Source of the DNA: Fructobacillus cardui
GTDB taxonomy: Bacteria; Bacillota; Bacilli; Lactobacillales; Lactobacillaceae
Direction: 5' to 3' (one strand)
NCBI RefSeq assembly: GCF_023218935.1
Contig: NZ_JAJIAL010000008.1
Length of the DNA stretch: 64,000 nucleotides
In this document: one piece after another, positions 1-7,549 of the stretch
Numbering within the stretch: the stretch's first letter is position 1
Layout of the letters: every line of letters begins with the position of its first letter
Made by a program: the position numbers and the translations under genes
Notes under the pieces: generated by a model
Databases searched by the model: none
Seen by the model: only the letters and a program-made list of their open reading frames with translations
Told to the model about the DNA's origin: nothing

Positions 1-44
1 TAGTTTTGCAAGGACTTTTTAACCAAAAAATTAAAGACGTTTTT

Positions 45-90
45 TAAATAAAAAAAAGGATAAATTTGTTCGATTTAAACAAATTCATCC
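45..90 (-). terminator. Intrinsic terminator of cysS
   Basis: On the minus strand a 13-bp stem (GGATGAATTTGTT paired with AACAAATTTATCC, one G-U pair) is followed directly by a run of T. It lies 27 bases after the cysS stop. Bases 1-44 hold only AT-rich sequence with no gene I can support. Confidence 0.9.
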
Positions 91-116
91 GTTTATTTAA
101 GCAACAATGTTCGGAT

Positions 117-1529
117 TTACTTCAATTCCCAAGTCTGCCCCTGTGGACTATCACGAACAACTAGGCCAGTTATCAACAATTGATCACGAATGGCATCCGA
201 TGTTTGGAAGTCTTTAGCAGCTCGTGCTGCTGCTCGTTCTGCCAACAAAGCCTCTTGTTCTGGTGTGAGAACAACTTCTTTCGTCAACTGTTCAATCCCA
301 AAGATACCTAGCCAAGTTTGCAAACGATTAGCCAGGCACTCTAGGTCACCCTGCGTTGCAGTTTCCTGATTTTGCACCTTATTAGCCAAAGTTGCCAAAT
401 CAAAGATAACGGTAACCGCGTTCTCTGTATTAAAGTCATCATCCATCGCTTCGATAAAGGACTCTTCCAATTCCGCTACCTGATTTTGCACCTGTTCTGA
501 AACTTGACCAGCTGGCGCTACCGCCTTGGCGTCTAAGAGACCCTGATACGCCCGGTACAACCGATCAAGCTCGCCTTGTGTTTGGTCCAATCGATCTGAA
601 CTGTAGGAAATCGCCCGACGGTAGTTAGTTTTGGCCAAGAAGAAACGAAGCCCCTGCGGGTCAATATCCGTTTTCAATAAGTCATGGATGGTAACAAAGT
701 TGCCCAGTGACTTCGACATCTTTTCATCATTAACATTGACAAAGCCGTTATGTAACCAATAACGAACAAACTGCCGGTGGTGGTATGACTCCGACTGCGC
801 CAATTCGTTCGTATGGTGTGGAAATGTTAGATCAATCCCACCAGCATGAATATCAATCGTTTCGCCTAGCAACTGGTCATTCATGACCGAACATTCCAAG
901 TGCCAGCCAGGGCGACCCGGTCCCCATGGTGATGACCAGGCAACGACATCCGGCCGACTTTCACTCTTCCACAAGGCAAAATCAGTTGGGTCCTGCTTAT
1001 CTTCTTGGTCTTCTTCCCCAAGGCGACCAGCAGCATTTTCCTCTAACTGCTCCATGTTTTGGTGGGAAAGTGCTGTATAGTTTTTAAACTTCTTCGTCGA
1101 AAAGTAAACATTACCGTTCACTTCATAGGCTTGACCTTGCTCAAGCAATCGTTCAACGAATTCGACCATTTCTTTCATATATTCGGTCGCACGCGGACGG
1201 CTAGTAGCAGGCTTAATGTTTAGTTGCTGCGTATCTTCGGCAAAAGCCAGTGCGTACTTATCAGCCACCTCCTGCTCAGTCAACCCCTCCTTTTCACCTT
1301 GGGTAATGACCTTATCACCCAAATCAGTAAAGTTGGAAACGAAGTTTACTTCATAACCACGCCATTCCAAATAACGCCGAATCGTGTCAAAAGCAACGGC
1401 CGACCGAGCATTACCAATATGAATATAGTTATAAACCGTCGGTCCACACAGGTACATGGTAATTTTGCCAGCTTCTTGCGGGGCAAAATCCTCTTTTTCC
1501 AGGCTGTAGGTATTATATACTTGGAGCAT
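117..1529 (-). CDS. cysS: Cysteinyl-tRNA synthetase
   Basis: Class I aminoacyl-tRNA synthetase that charges tRNA-Cys with cysteine in the cytoplasm. The 470-residue protein has the usual family length. It shows the zinc/cysteine region LCGPTVYNYIHIGN near residue 27 with the HIGH-type motif HIGN, the zinc-binding HLECS motif near residue 210, and the KMSKSLGN loop near residue 270. The ATG is preceded by GAAAGAGG at a normal distance. The gene follows gltX on the same strand, as in many Firmicutes, but a terminator and a separate TATAAT box lie between them, so it probably has its own promoter. No T-box leader is visible, and cysE, which often sits between the two genes in Firmicutes, is absent here. 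Confidence 0.97.
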   Translation of the reverse strand: MLQVYNTYSLEKEDFAPQEAGKITMYLCGPTVYNYIHIGNARSAVAFDTIRRYLEWRGYEVNFVSNFTDLGDKVITQGEKEGLTEQEVADKYALAFAEDTQQLNIKPATSRPRATEYMKEMVEFVERLLEQGQAYEVNGNVYFSTKKFKNYTALSHQNMEQLEENAAGRLGEEDQEDKQDPTDFALWKSESRPDVVAWSSPWGPGRPGWHLECSVMNDQLLGETIDIHAGGIDLTFPHHTNELAQSESYHHRQFVRYWLHNGFVNVNDEKMSKSLGNFVTIHDLLKTDIDPQGLRFFLAKTNYRRAISYSSDRLDQTQGELDRLYRAYQGLLDAKAVAPAGQVSEQVQNQVAELEESFIEAMDDDFNTENAVTVIFDLATLANKVQNQETATQGDLECLANRLQTWLGIFGIEQLTKEVVLTPEQEALLAERAAARAAKDFQTSDAIRDQLLITGLVVRDSPQGQTWELK

Positions 1530-1572
1530 ATGCGGACCTCTTTCACTTTAGTAATCGTCATTGTTTACTCTC

Positions 1573-1578
1573 ATTATA
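1573..1578 (-). promoter_or_regulatory. -10 box for cysS
   Basis: A perfect TATAAT on the minus strand lies about 44 bases upstream of the cysS start and just downstream of the gltX terminator. I see no good -35 hexamer at 16-18 bases, so the assignment rests on the -10 box and its position. Confidence 0.55.
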
Positions 1579-1585
1579 GCAAAAC

Positions 1586-1619
1586 CAACAAAAACAGCAC
1601 TCAAAGTGAGTGTTGTTTT
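1586..1619 (-). terminator. Intrinsic terminator of gltX
   Basis: On the minus strand, 6 bases after the gltX stop, AAAACAACACTCA pairs with TGAGTGCTGTTTT across a two-base TT loop, followed by T-rich sequence. Confidence 0.8.
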
Positions 1620-1625
1620 CAAACC

Positions 1626-3122
1626 TTAGTCGAGGTACTTGGCCTTGACATCAGCCATCGTCTTCAAGACGGCCGGCTTGTCCAACAAGACAAGCATTTC
1701 AGGTAGGTTTGGCCCCTGAATTTGGTGGGTTGTCGCAATTCGGATTGGGTTCCACAAATTACGGCCCTTAATTTCAAGGTCATTTTGAATCCCACGGATG
1801 GTTGCCATATAAGTTCCGGCATCGGCGTCATCTGGCAAAGCAGTATAAGCCTCTTCCCAAGCAGCAAAAACCTTGCGGCCATCGTCAGATGTCAAATAGT
1901 CGACCATCTCATCTGTCACTTCGCCTAATTGGAAGAATGGTTCGCGAACCAAGTCAACGATTTGCTTCGTATAAGAAATACCGTCAACACCCGCAACTTC
2001 GATAACTTCCTTCAACCAGTCGGCACGCTGTTGGGCATCTTCCTCTGAAATCAGGCCAGCAGCGATGATTTGATCAAAGAGCTGTGGCATAATGCGGTCC
2101 TTGTCCTTACGGATCCACTGGTTGTTAATCCACTCCAGCTTCTTTTGGTCGAACTTAGCATTGGCCTTTGACAAGCGGTGCTCGTCAAACATTTCCTTGA
2201 ATTCTTCCAGTGAGAAGATTTCGTCTTCACCCTTTGGTGACCAACCCAACAAGCCAATGAAATTATCCATGGCTTCCGGTTGGTAACCCAATTCGCGGTA
2301 TTGCTCCACGAACTGCAAAACATCGTTGTCACGCTTTGACAACTTCTTACCCGTTGCCCCGTTGATAATCAAGGCCATGTGACCAAACTTTGGCGCATCC
2401 CAGCCCAAAGCTTCATAGATCATCATTTGCTTTGGCGTGTTGGAAACGTGGTCATCCCCACGCAAAACGTGCGAAATCTTCATCAAGTGGTCATCCACGA
2501 CAACGGCAAAGTTGTAAGTTGGCATGCCATCGGCCTTCTGGATAACCCAGTCCCCACCAACTTCCTTGGCACCGATTTCGATATGCCCCTTAACGATGTC
2601 ATCCCAAGCATAAACTTTTTCCTCTGGGACGCGGAAGCGAACAACTGGCTTCAAGCCCTGGGCTTCAAAATCAGCATACTTAGCTTCACGTTCTTCGTTG
2701 GTCAAGCCCTCATATTCATAGACATAGTGAGGAGCTTGTTTGGCAGCCTGCTGAGCCGCTCTTTCTTCGGCTAATTGTTCAGAAGTCTTGTAAGACTTAT
2801 AAGCAAGGCCCTTAGCCAAGAGTTCATCAATAAATTCCTGGTAAATTCCCTGTTCATTTCGTTCTGATTGGCGGTATGGTCCATACTGACCAGGCTTATC
2901 AGGTGCTTCATCCCAATCCAAGCCTAACCACTTCAGGTTTTCCAACTGTGACTGCTCACCATTTTCAATGTTTCGCGCAGAATCGGTATCTTCGATTCGG
3001 ATTACAAAAGTTCCATTGTAGTGGCGGGCAAAAAGCCAGTTAAACAACGCCGTTCGGGCGTTTCCAATGTGTAGATAGCCCGTTGGTGATGGGGCGTAAC
3101 GAACACGAAAGTCATCAGTCAT
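1626..3122 (-). CDS. gltX: Glutamyl-tRNA synthetase
   Basis: Class I synthetase for glutamate; in Firmicutes it usually also misacylates tRNA-Gln for later amidation (known for the family, not testable here). The 498-residue length is normal. The N-terminal motif YAPSPTGYLHIGNARTALF contains the HIGH-type signature, and the KLSKRD loop near residue 258 is the KMSKS equivalent. The ATG follows TGAGGAGAA at a good distance. The gene is monocistronic by position: a terminator separates it from dut-radA upstream and another from cysS downstream. No T-box or other riboswitch is visible in the 157-base upstream gap, which holds the radA terminator. Confidence 0.97.
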   Translation of the reverse strand: MTDDFRVRYAPSPTGYLHIGNARTALFNWLFARHYNGTFVIRIEDTDSARNIENGEQSQLENLKWLGLDWDEAPDKPGQYGPYRQSERNEQGIYQEFIDELLAKGLAYKSYKTSEQLAEERAAQQAAKQAPHYVYEYEGLTNEEREAKYADFEAQGLKPVVRFRVPEEKVYAWDDIVKGHIEIGAKEVGGDWVIQKADGMPTYNFAVVVDDHLMKISHVLRGDDHVSNTPKQMMIYEALGWDAPKFGHMALIINGATGKKLSKRDNDVLQFVEQYRELGYQPEAMDNFIGLLGWSPKGEDEIFSLEEFKEMFDEHRLSKANAKFDQKKLEWINNQWIRKDKDRIMPQLFDQIIAAGLISEEDAQQRADWLKEVIEVAGVDGISYTKQIVDLVREPFFQLGEVTDEMVDYLTSDDGRKVFAAWEEAYTALPDDADAGTYMATIRGIQNDLEIKGRNLWNPIRIATTHQIQGPNLPEMLVLLDKPAVLKTMADVKAKYLD

Positions 3123-3205
3123 GAATATTGTTCTCCTCAGTACAGCCTAACGCTGAAAAATTCTTTCTTAAGTATACAACAAGTCGGGCAGGCTTTCAGC
3201 CCTCC

Positions 3206-3238
3206 TGAAAAAATCAGGATCGTTTTGGTCCTGATTTC
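3206..3238 (-). terminator. Intrinsic terminator of dut-radA
   Basis: On the minus strand GAAATCAGGA and TCCTGATTTTTTC form a stem with a loop of about 9 bases and a T run. It carries one copy of the CTGATTTT octamer that recurs across the window. Confidence 0.85.
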
Positions 3239-3279
3239 AAAATAGTTGGTCGGTAGCCGGTACTAGCGATTCCGCCAGC

Positions 3280-4650
3280 CTAGTCACCAAGCGCCAGGCG
3301 CAACGCCTCTTTAATCGTCGTCACGCCAACGACCTCAAGACCATCTGGCAAACGCAAGCCAGCCAAGTTGTTCTTAGGCACAATTGCCCGCGAAAAGCCT
3401 AACTTAGTTGCTTCCTTCAGCCGACCTTCTAAGTCAGCCACCGACCGGATTTCACCGGTCAAGCCCAGCTCACCAATAAAGACGTCACTGGCCCTGGTTT
3501 CCTTATCCTGATAAGAGGAGGCAACCGCGACCGCGACAGCTAAATCGATGGCCGGCTCATCGAGCTTAACGCCACCAGCCGCCTTGAGATAGGCATCTTG
3601 ATTTTGTAGCAGAAGGTTCGCCCGCTTCTCTAAAACCGCCATAATGACCGAAACGCGATTGCGGTCCAGGCCAGTAGCCGTCCGTTGCGCATTCCCAAAG
3701 ACAGACGGGGTTACGAGGGCCTGAAGTTCCGCTAAGATTGGCCGGTTCCCCTCTAATGTCGCAACAATTGCCGACCCGGTAGCACCAGCCAGGCGTTCCT
3801 CCAAGAAAATCTCGGAAGGATTGGCAACCTCAACCAATCCCTGATCACGCATCTCGAAGATGCCAAGCTCATTTGTGGCACCAAAACGATTTTTGACCGC
3901 CCGCAGAATCCGGTACTTATAGTGGCGGTCCCCTTCAAAGTAGAGAACCGTATCAACCATATGCTCCAAAATCTTTGGACCAGCGATGGCCCCATCCTTG
4001 GTCACGTGGCCAACGATGAAGACTGTGATGTTGTTGGTCTTGGCAATCTGCAACAGGTCTGCCGTCACTTCCCGAATCTGAGCAACAGATCCAATTGGTG
4101 AGGTCAAATCAGGTTCCTGCATCGTCTGCACGGAATCAATCACCAAAAAATTCGGTTTCATTTCTTCGACCTGCTTTTTCACCGCCGTCATATCGGTTTC
4201 CGGATAAAGGTAGAATTGCTGACCACCGACATCTAACCGGTCCGCCCGCAACTTAACCTGTGAGGCCGATTCTTCACCCGTCACATAGAGGACCTTACCG
4301 TGGTTGGAAAGTTCGCCCGAAACTTGGAGCAAAAGCGTTGACTTCCCAATGCCGGGGTCACCACCAATCAACACCAGGGTCCCAGCTACAACTCCGCCAC
4401 CAAGGACGCGGTTCAATTCTTTCAGGCCAGTGGTGACCTTGGGCGTATCTTCCAAAGAGACTTCGTTAATGGCTTGGACCTTAGCGACCTTACCGTCAAT
4501 ACCGACTCGTGCCTTGCGATTGGTCGTTTCTGGTTGGATTTTTTCTTCAACAAAAGTTCCCCACTCGCCACAGTTTGGACAGCGACCAAGGTAGCGGGCC
4601 GAAATAAAGTCACAATTGGAACAAATAAATTGGGTTTTCGTTTTGGCCAT
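3280..4650 (-). CDS. radA: DNA repair protein RadA
   Basis: RecA-like ATPase that promotes branch migration in recombinational repair. The 456-residue protein has all family parts in order: an N-terminal C4 zinc finger (CSNC and CPNC near residues 10 and 25), the Walker A motif GGDPGIGKST near residue 96, the RadA-specific KNRFG motif near residue 253, and a C-terminal Lon-protease-like domain ending in EALRLALG. The start ATG overlaps the stop of the upstream dut gene (TAATG), so the two are translationally coupled. This dut-radA order is common in lactic acid bacteria. Confidence 0.96.
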   Translation of the reverse strand: MAKTKTQFICSNCDFISARYLGRCPNCGEWGTFVEEKIQPETTNRKARVGIDGKVAKVQAINEVSLEDTPKVTTGLKELNRVLGGGVVAGTLVLIGGDPGIGKSTLLLQVSGELSNHGKVLYVTGEESASQVKLRADRLDVGGQQFYLYPETDMTAVKKQVEEMKPNFLVIDSVQTMQEPDLTSPIGSVAQIREVTADLLQIAKTNNITVFIVGHVTKDGAIAGPKILEHMVDTVLYFEGDRHYKYRILRAVKNRFGATNELGIFEMRDQGLVEVANPSEIFLEERLAGATGSAIVATLEGNRPILAELQALVTPSVFGNAQRTATGLDRNRVSVIMAVLEKRANLLLQNQDAYLKAAGGVKLDEPAIDLAVAVAVASSYQDKETRASDVFIGELGLTGEIRSVADLEGRLKEATKLGFSRAIVPKNNLAGLRLPDGLEVVGVTTIKEALRLALGD

Positions 4651-5120
4651 TAGCCTTCCCCGGTTGAACCAAAGCCACCGGCACGAACAGCCTTGATAGT
4701 ATCTTCATCCTGATCGGCTAGCAAATAAGGCAAGAATATTCCCTGGGCAATCCGCTCACCCTTCTTAATCACAACGTCTTCTTGGCTAATATTGAGGACC
4801 TGCACCATGATTTCGCCCTCGTTTTGTTCATTATTGTAGTAATCCGCATCAATAATTCCAACCGCATTTGGCATCACCAGGTGCTTTTTCTTTGGCAAAG
4901 ATGACCGTGAAACCAATTGCAGGTATTCATCCGCCTGCATATAGGCCTTGATACCCGTTGGAATCAAGACTGGCTTTTGAACACCTTCTGTTGGTGCTGG
5001 AATGACAATATCAGTTGCTGCAGCAAAGTCATAGCCCGCTGCTCGTTCGGTTGACCGAGTTGGCAGGGTCAAACCGGCATTTTCATACTGACTGACAATT
5101 TCAAATCCACGCTTTTTCAT
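4650..5120 (-). CDS. dut: dUTP diphosphatase (dUTPase)
   Basis: Trimeric dUTPase that hydrolyses dUTP to dUMP and keeps uracil out of DNA. The start at 5120 (MKKRGFEIVS) is chosen because AAAGGGG lies 6 bases upstream; a longer frame to 5162 has no such site. The product is 156 residues. Family motifs are visible: AAGYDFAAA (motif 1), SRSSLPKKKH (motif 2), NAVGIIDADYYNNE (motif 3, with the catalytic Asp), GERIAQG (motif 4) and the C-terminal GGFGSTG loop that closes over substrate. The extra residues in the N-terminal half resemble the longer dUTPases of Lactobacillales. Coupled to radA. Confidence 0.94.
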   Translation of the reverse strand: MKKRGFEIVSQYENAGLTLPTRSTERAAGYDFAAATDIVIPAPTEGVQKPVLIPTGIKAYMQADEYLQLVSRSSLPKKKHLVMPNAVGIIDADYYNNEQNEGEIMVQVLNISQEDVVIKKGERIAQGIFLPYLLADQDEDTIKAVRAGGFGSTGEG

Positions 5121-5236
5121 TCCAAACCCCTTTACATTTCCATTAATCTGGCATATAACCAACTTATTATTTAACCAATTTATTATACGTCATTGCGGTT
5201 AATTTCTAAACCGTCACATCATTTTGGGAGGTTCTA

Positions 5237-5533
5237 ATGGCCATCACTGCAAAACCAGGAGCATTCTACTACGAAAAGGACGGCGTACAGCTCGGCGAGG
5301 TGACCTACGTGGAAAATCAGGCCGAAAATAGCCTTGTTTTAAACCACACCTTCGTCGACCCCAGCCTGCGCGGGCAAAATATTGCACGCCAGCTGGTTGA
5401 CGAAGTCGTCAACAAAGCCCGAACGGAAGGCAAACTCGTTCAACCGGCCTGCCGGTACGCCGCCGTTTTATTCCGTCGCTTCCGTGACGAATACCAGGAT
5501 GTTGATACGACGAGCCAGTTGAATCAAAAGTAG
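5237..5533 (+). CDS. Small GNAT-like N-acetyltransferase (YjdJ/CDC-type)
   Basis: A 98-residue protein of the short GNAT branch that contains little more than the acetyl-CoA-binding core. The motif DPSLRGQNIARQLV near residues 40-53 is the RGxG/A acetyl-CoA loop of this group, followed by the helix DEVVNKARTEGK and the strand that usually reads P.CSYA; here it is PACRYAA. The ATG follows GGGAGG. The substrate is unknown, and small proteins of this type are generally uncharacterised. The gene stands alone between divergent dut and the convergent M20 pseudogene and ends before a hairpin at 5635. Confidence 0.8.
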   Translation: MAITAKPGAFYYEKDGVQLGEVTYVENQAENSLVLNHTFVDPSLRGQNIARQLVDEVVNKARTEGKLVQPACRYAAVLFRRFRDEYQDVDTTSQLNQK

Positions 5534-5549
5534 TCTGGATGGGAATAGC

Positions 5550-5640
5550 CCCCGTCGTCAATAAAAAGCGCCGAAAGTAGGATAAGTGGCCACCCCATCG
5601 TCAACAAAGGTAAAAAGCATCCCCATCCTCAATCAAAAAC
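5550..5640 (+). repeat. Three degenerate direct repeats after the GNAT gene
   Basis: The motif CCCC(G/A)TC(G/C)TCAA with an A-rich tail occurs at 5550, 5593 and 5621. No coding function is apparent. The segment lies between the GNAT stop and its putative terminator. Confidence 0.5.
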
Positions 5641-5697
5641 CGTCAAAGCTAATTGGAAGAACAGCGTTTCATCCAGATACACTTTGACGTTTTTTTA
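5635..5697 (+). terminator. Putative terminator after the GNAT gene
   Basis: AAAACCGTCAAAG at 5636-5648 pairs with CTTTGACG and a T run at 5682-5696. The loop is long, about 33 bases, so efficiency is uncertain. Confidence 0.5.
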
Positions 5698-5786
5698 GTA
5701 GAAATCGGCCCCATTGTGCAGGAGATCCACCACCGGTTCGGTCGACTTCTTTTTATTATTTTAGGTTAGCAATCACCAGCGAATGC

Positions 5787-7072
5787 CTAATGTGCTTCTA
5801 CTGATTTTTCACTCTGACACCAGTCGAGGATAAAGGCAGCAATCGTTTTGGTGTAGGTTTACAGTTGTGCCAAGCTCGCCGACTCATTATCGCTATGGGC
5901 TTGAATAAGCTGGCCCGGACCGTAGACGACGGCCGGAATATGATAGTAGCCAAACCAACCACCATCAGAAACCGAAGTCGACATTCCCACCACCGGCTTT
6001 TGGCCAAAGTTTTCTTCATGGGCCTGCGCTAATTTTTGGAAGGCAGCACCATCCGGATTTAATTCCAGCGCCGGGAAGATTTCACCTTGATCAACCAGCA
6101 TCGAATCACCACCCCACTCAAAGATTGGCAGGTCATCCTTCAACCAGGGGTCAGCCTTGGCCGCTGCCAGAACGGCCTCTTCAACCTCTTGTTCAATTCC
6201 CTCAACCGTCTCATTAGGATAAAAGTGAACTGTAATCCACAGCCGACATTCATCGGCCACAAAGGCCGGGTGGATGCCGCCTTCGATATAGGCAGGGTTA
6301 ATCGTATCCGTTCCGGGTGCAAAGCCAGGATAAGACTTTGTGATGCCCCCATAGCGCTCAAGTTGCTGGAGGGCATTCATGACGACCGGCATCTTTTCAA
6401 CCATGCTAGCAGCCTTCAGGCCACCACCAGTCTGAACCATTTTAATCCGGTTCCCATCATGGTAGGTATGAGGCGACTTCAGCGTAATCCAGCCTGTGAT
6501 TACCCCACCTTGCCCCTGAAAGTGCGTATCGCTGGTATCACCAACAATGGCAAAATCAATCAGGTCTTGGTGGTGGTTCAGCAAAGTCTTAGTTCCCGCC
6601 TCGCCCAACTCTTCGCCAACCACGGACTGCAGGTAAAGGTCACCGGGCAAATCAATATGCAAATCAGCCAGGATTTTAAAAATCAAGACATAGGCGGCCA
6701 TTGCTCCCTTCATATCACTCACTCCGCGACCAATTAAGGTGTCGCCCTTTTTATTCAGGACAAAGGGGTCGGTTTCCCACAAATCCTGATTTTCCAGGGC
6801 AGCCACATCGATATGGCCATTTAACATGAGATTGTGATGAGTTGCCGGTGCGCTCCCCGGCTTCTTGGCTTCGAGCAATCGGTCTTTTTCATAAAAGTCT
6901 TCAATTTTGGTTTCCAAGCCATATTGCGCTAATTCGCTGGCCAGCCACTCTTATAGTGGGCTGGTGTTTCGTGCCGGCGGTGAAACCGTTTCAAACGCTC
7001 AAGAATGTGTAAAAACTCTTCTTGCCCCTGGTCAATAGCAGCAAAAACCGCTTGCTTCTCATCAGTAGTCAT
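5787..7072 (-). pseudogene. M20-family amidohydrolase, broken by frameshift and nonsense codon
   Basis: Remnant of an M20 metallohydrolase (ArgE/DapE/YlmB type). The start is the ATG at 7072 behind GGAG. The first 42 or so codons read well until about 6950, where one base appears to be missing: the frame moves from HYKSGWPAN-stop to EWLASELAQYGLETK. The main body (to 5862) keeps metal-binding patterns such as LNGHIDV, GRGVSDMKG and GEELGEAGT. At 5859-5861 a TAA replaces a sense codon, but the same frame continues with TYTKTIAAFILDWCQSEK to a natural stop at 5787. Two independent lesions argue for a true pseudogene rather than a sequencing slip. The TPP riboswitch upstream suggests the intact gene acted in thiamin salvage, like the formylaminopyrimidine deformylase YlmB; that is inference. 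Confidence 0.85.
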
Positions 7073-7085
7073 TTTTTCTCCAATC

Positions 7086-7126
7086 AAAAAACTTCTCTGC
7101 AACAGTGTTTTGTGCTAGAGAAGTTT
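7086..7126 (-). terminator. Riboswitch-associated terminator
   Basis: On the minus strand AAACTTCTCT pairs with AGAGAAGTTT followed by further Ts, 14 bases before the pseudogene start. Its position right after the TPP aptamer marks it as the expression platform for transcriptional attenuation. Confidence 0.85.
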
Positions 7127-7166
7127 CGAGTTGGACAATGAGCCCTAATTTAGTATCAACGTATTT

Positions 7167-7243
7167 GGCTTTCCTACGCGAGTGCTAACTCTCAGGTTCA
7201 AAGGGTCCCTTTTCAGGTCTCAGCGGATGGCTCCCCTAGCCTT
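7167..7243 (-). promoter_or_regulatory. TPP (THI-box) riboswitch aptamer
   Basis: On the minus strand the classical thi-box core is readable in order: AGGGGAGCC, GCTGAGA, GGGACCCTTTGAACCTGA, and GCGTAGGAAA, closed by GGCT/AGCC. The aptamer precedes a terminator and the M20 pseudogene. TPP binding would be expected to favour termination. A TGCTATTCT sequence just upstream could serve as an extended -10. Confidence 0.93.
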
Positions 7244-7286
7244 TTTAGAATAGCATACTTTTGTGCAGAATCGCAGCAAAGTGTTG

Positions 7287-7470
7287 TGATTGTTGCCGGA
7301 GACTGCGAGGGGGCCACCGAAAGTCTTCAGATTGCTGGCAGAGACTGCCAAAAAGTCCACCGAAAGCCGTCAGATTGCTGCCACGAACTGCCGAAAAATC
7401 CACCGAAAGCCGTCAGATTGCTGCCGAGCATCACCAAAAAATTCACCAAAAGTCGTAATCAGATTGCAGG
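7287..7470. repeat. 43-bp tandem repeat (about 4 copies)
   Basis: Three full 43-bp copies start at 7317, 7360 and 7403, each beginning CCGAAAG and containing CAGATTGCTG, with a partial copy before (7287-7316) and a diverged partial copy after (from 7446). The period is not a multiple of three, so a coding origin is unlikely. The first copy carries TGGCAGAGACTGCCA, a 6-bp inverted repeat, which is eroded in later copies. It occupies the gap between the clpL terminator and the TPP riboswitch promoter. Confidence 0.9.
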
Positions 7471-7500
7471 GCTAAATCCCACTCAACACGCCCAGCCAAC

Positions 7501-7536
7501 AAAAAAAGCCCCAGCCGCAACCTGCGACTGGGGCTC
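7501..7536 (-). terminator. Intrinsic terminator of clpL
   Basis: On the minus strand GAGCCCCAGTCGCA pairs with TGCGGCTGGGGCT, followed by seven Ts. A strong GC-rich stem 14 bases after the clpL stop. Confidence 0.95.
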
Positions 7537-7549
7537 GTTTTAAAAGCGA

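Noticed and set aside
1..3280. T-box leaders for cysS and gltX
   Set aside because: Neither upstream region contains the T-box GGTGGNACCGCG core or a specifier structure; only terminators and promoter boxes are visible.
3100..5240. A longer dut protein starting at 5162
   Set aside because: The extra residues have no ribosome site, while AAAGGGG lies 6 bases before the ATG at 5120.
6960..7000. CcpA cre-like sequence TGAAACCGTTTCA
   Set aside because: It lies inside the coding part of the M20 pseudogene, away from any promoter, and is likely to be chance.
7287..7470. CRISPR-like array
   Set aside because: The 43-bp units are adjacent copies without unique spacers, they diverge along their whole length, and no cas gene is nearby.
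7261..7543. Three overlapping short reading frames rich in Arg, Lys and Cys across the tandem repeat
   Set aside because: The repeat period is not a multiple of three, no ribosome site precedes any of them, and the frames are a by-product of the repeat.
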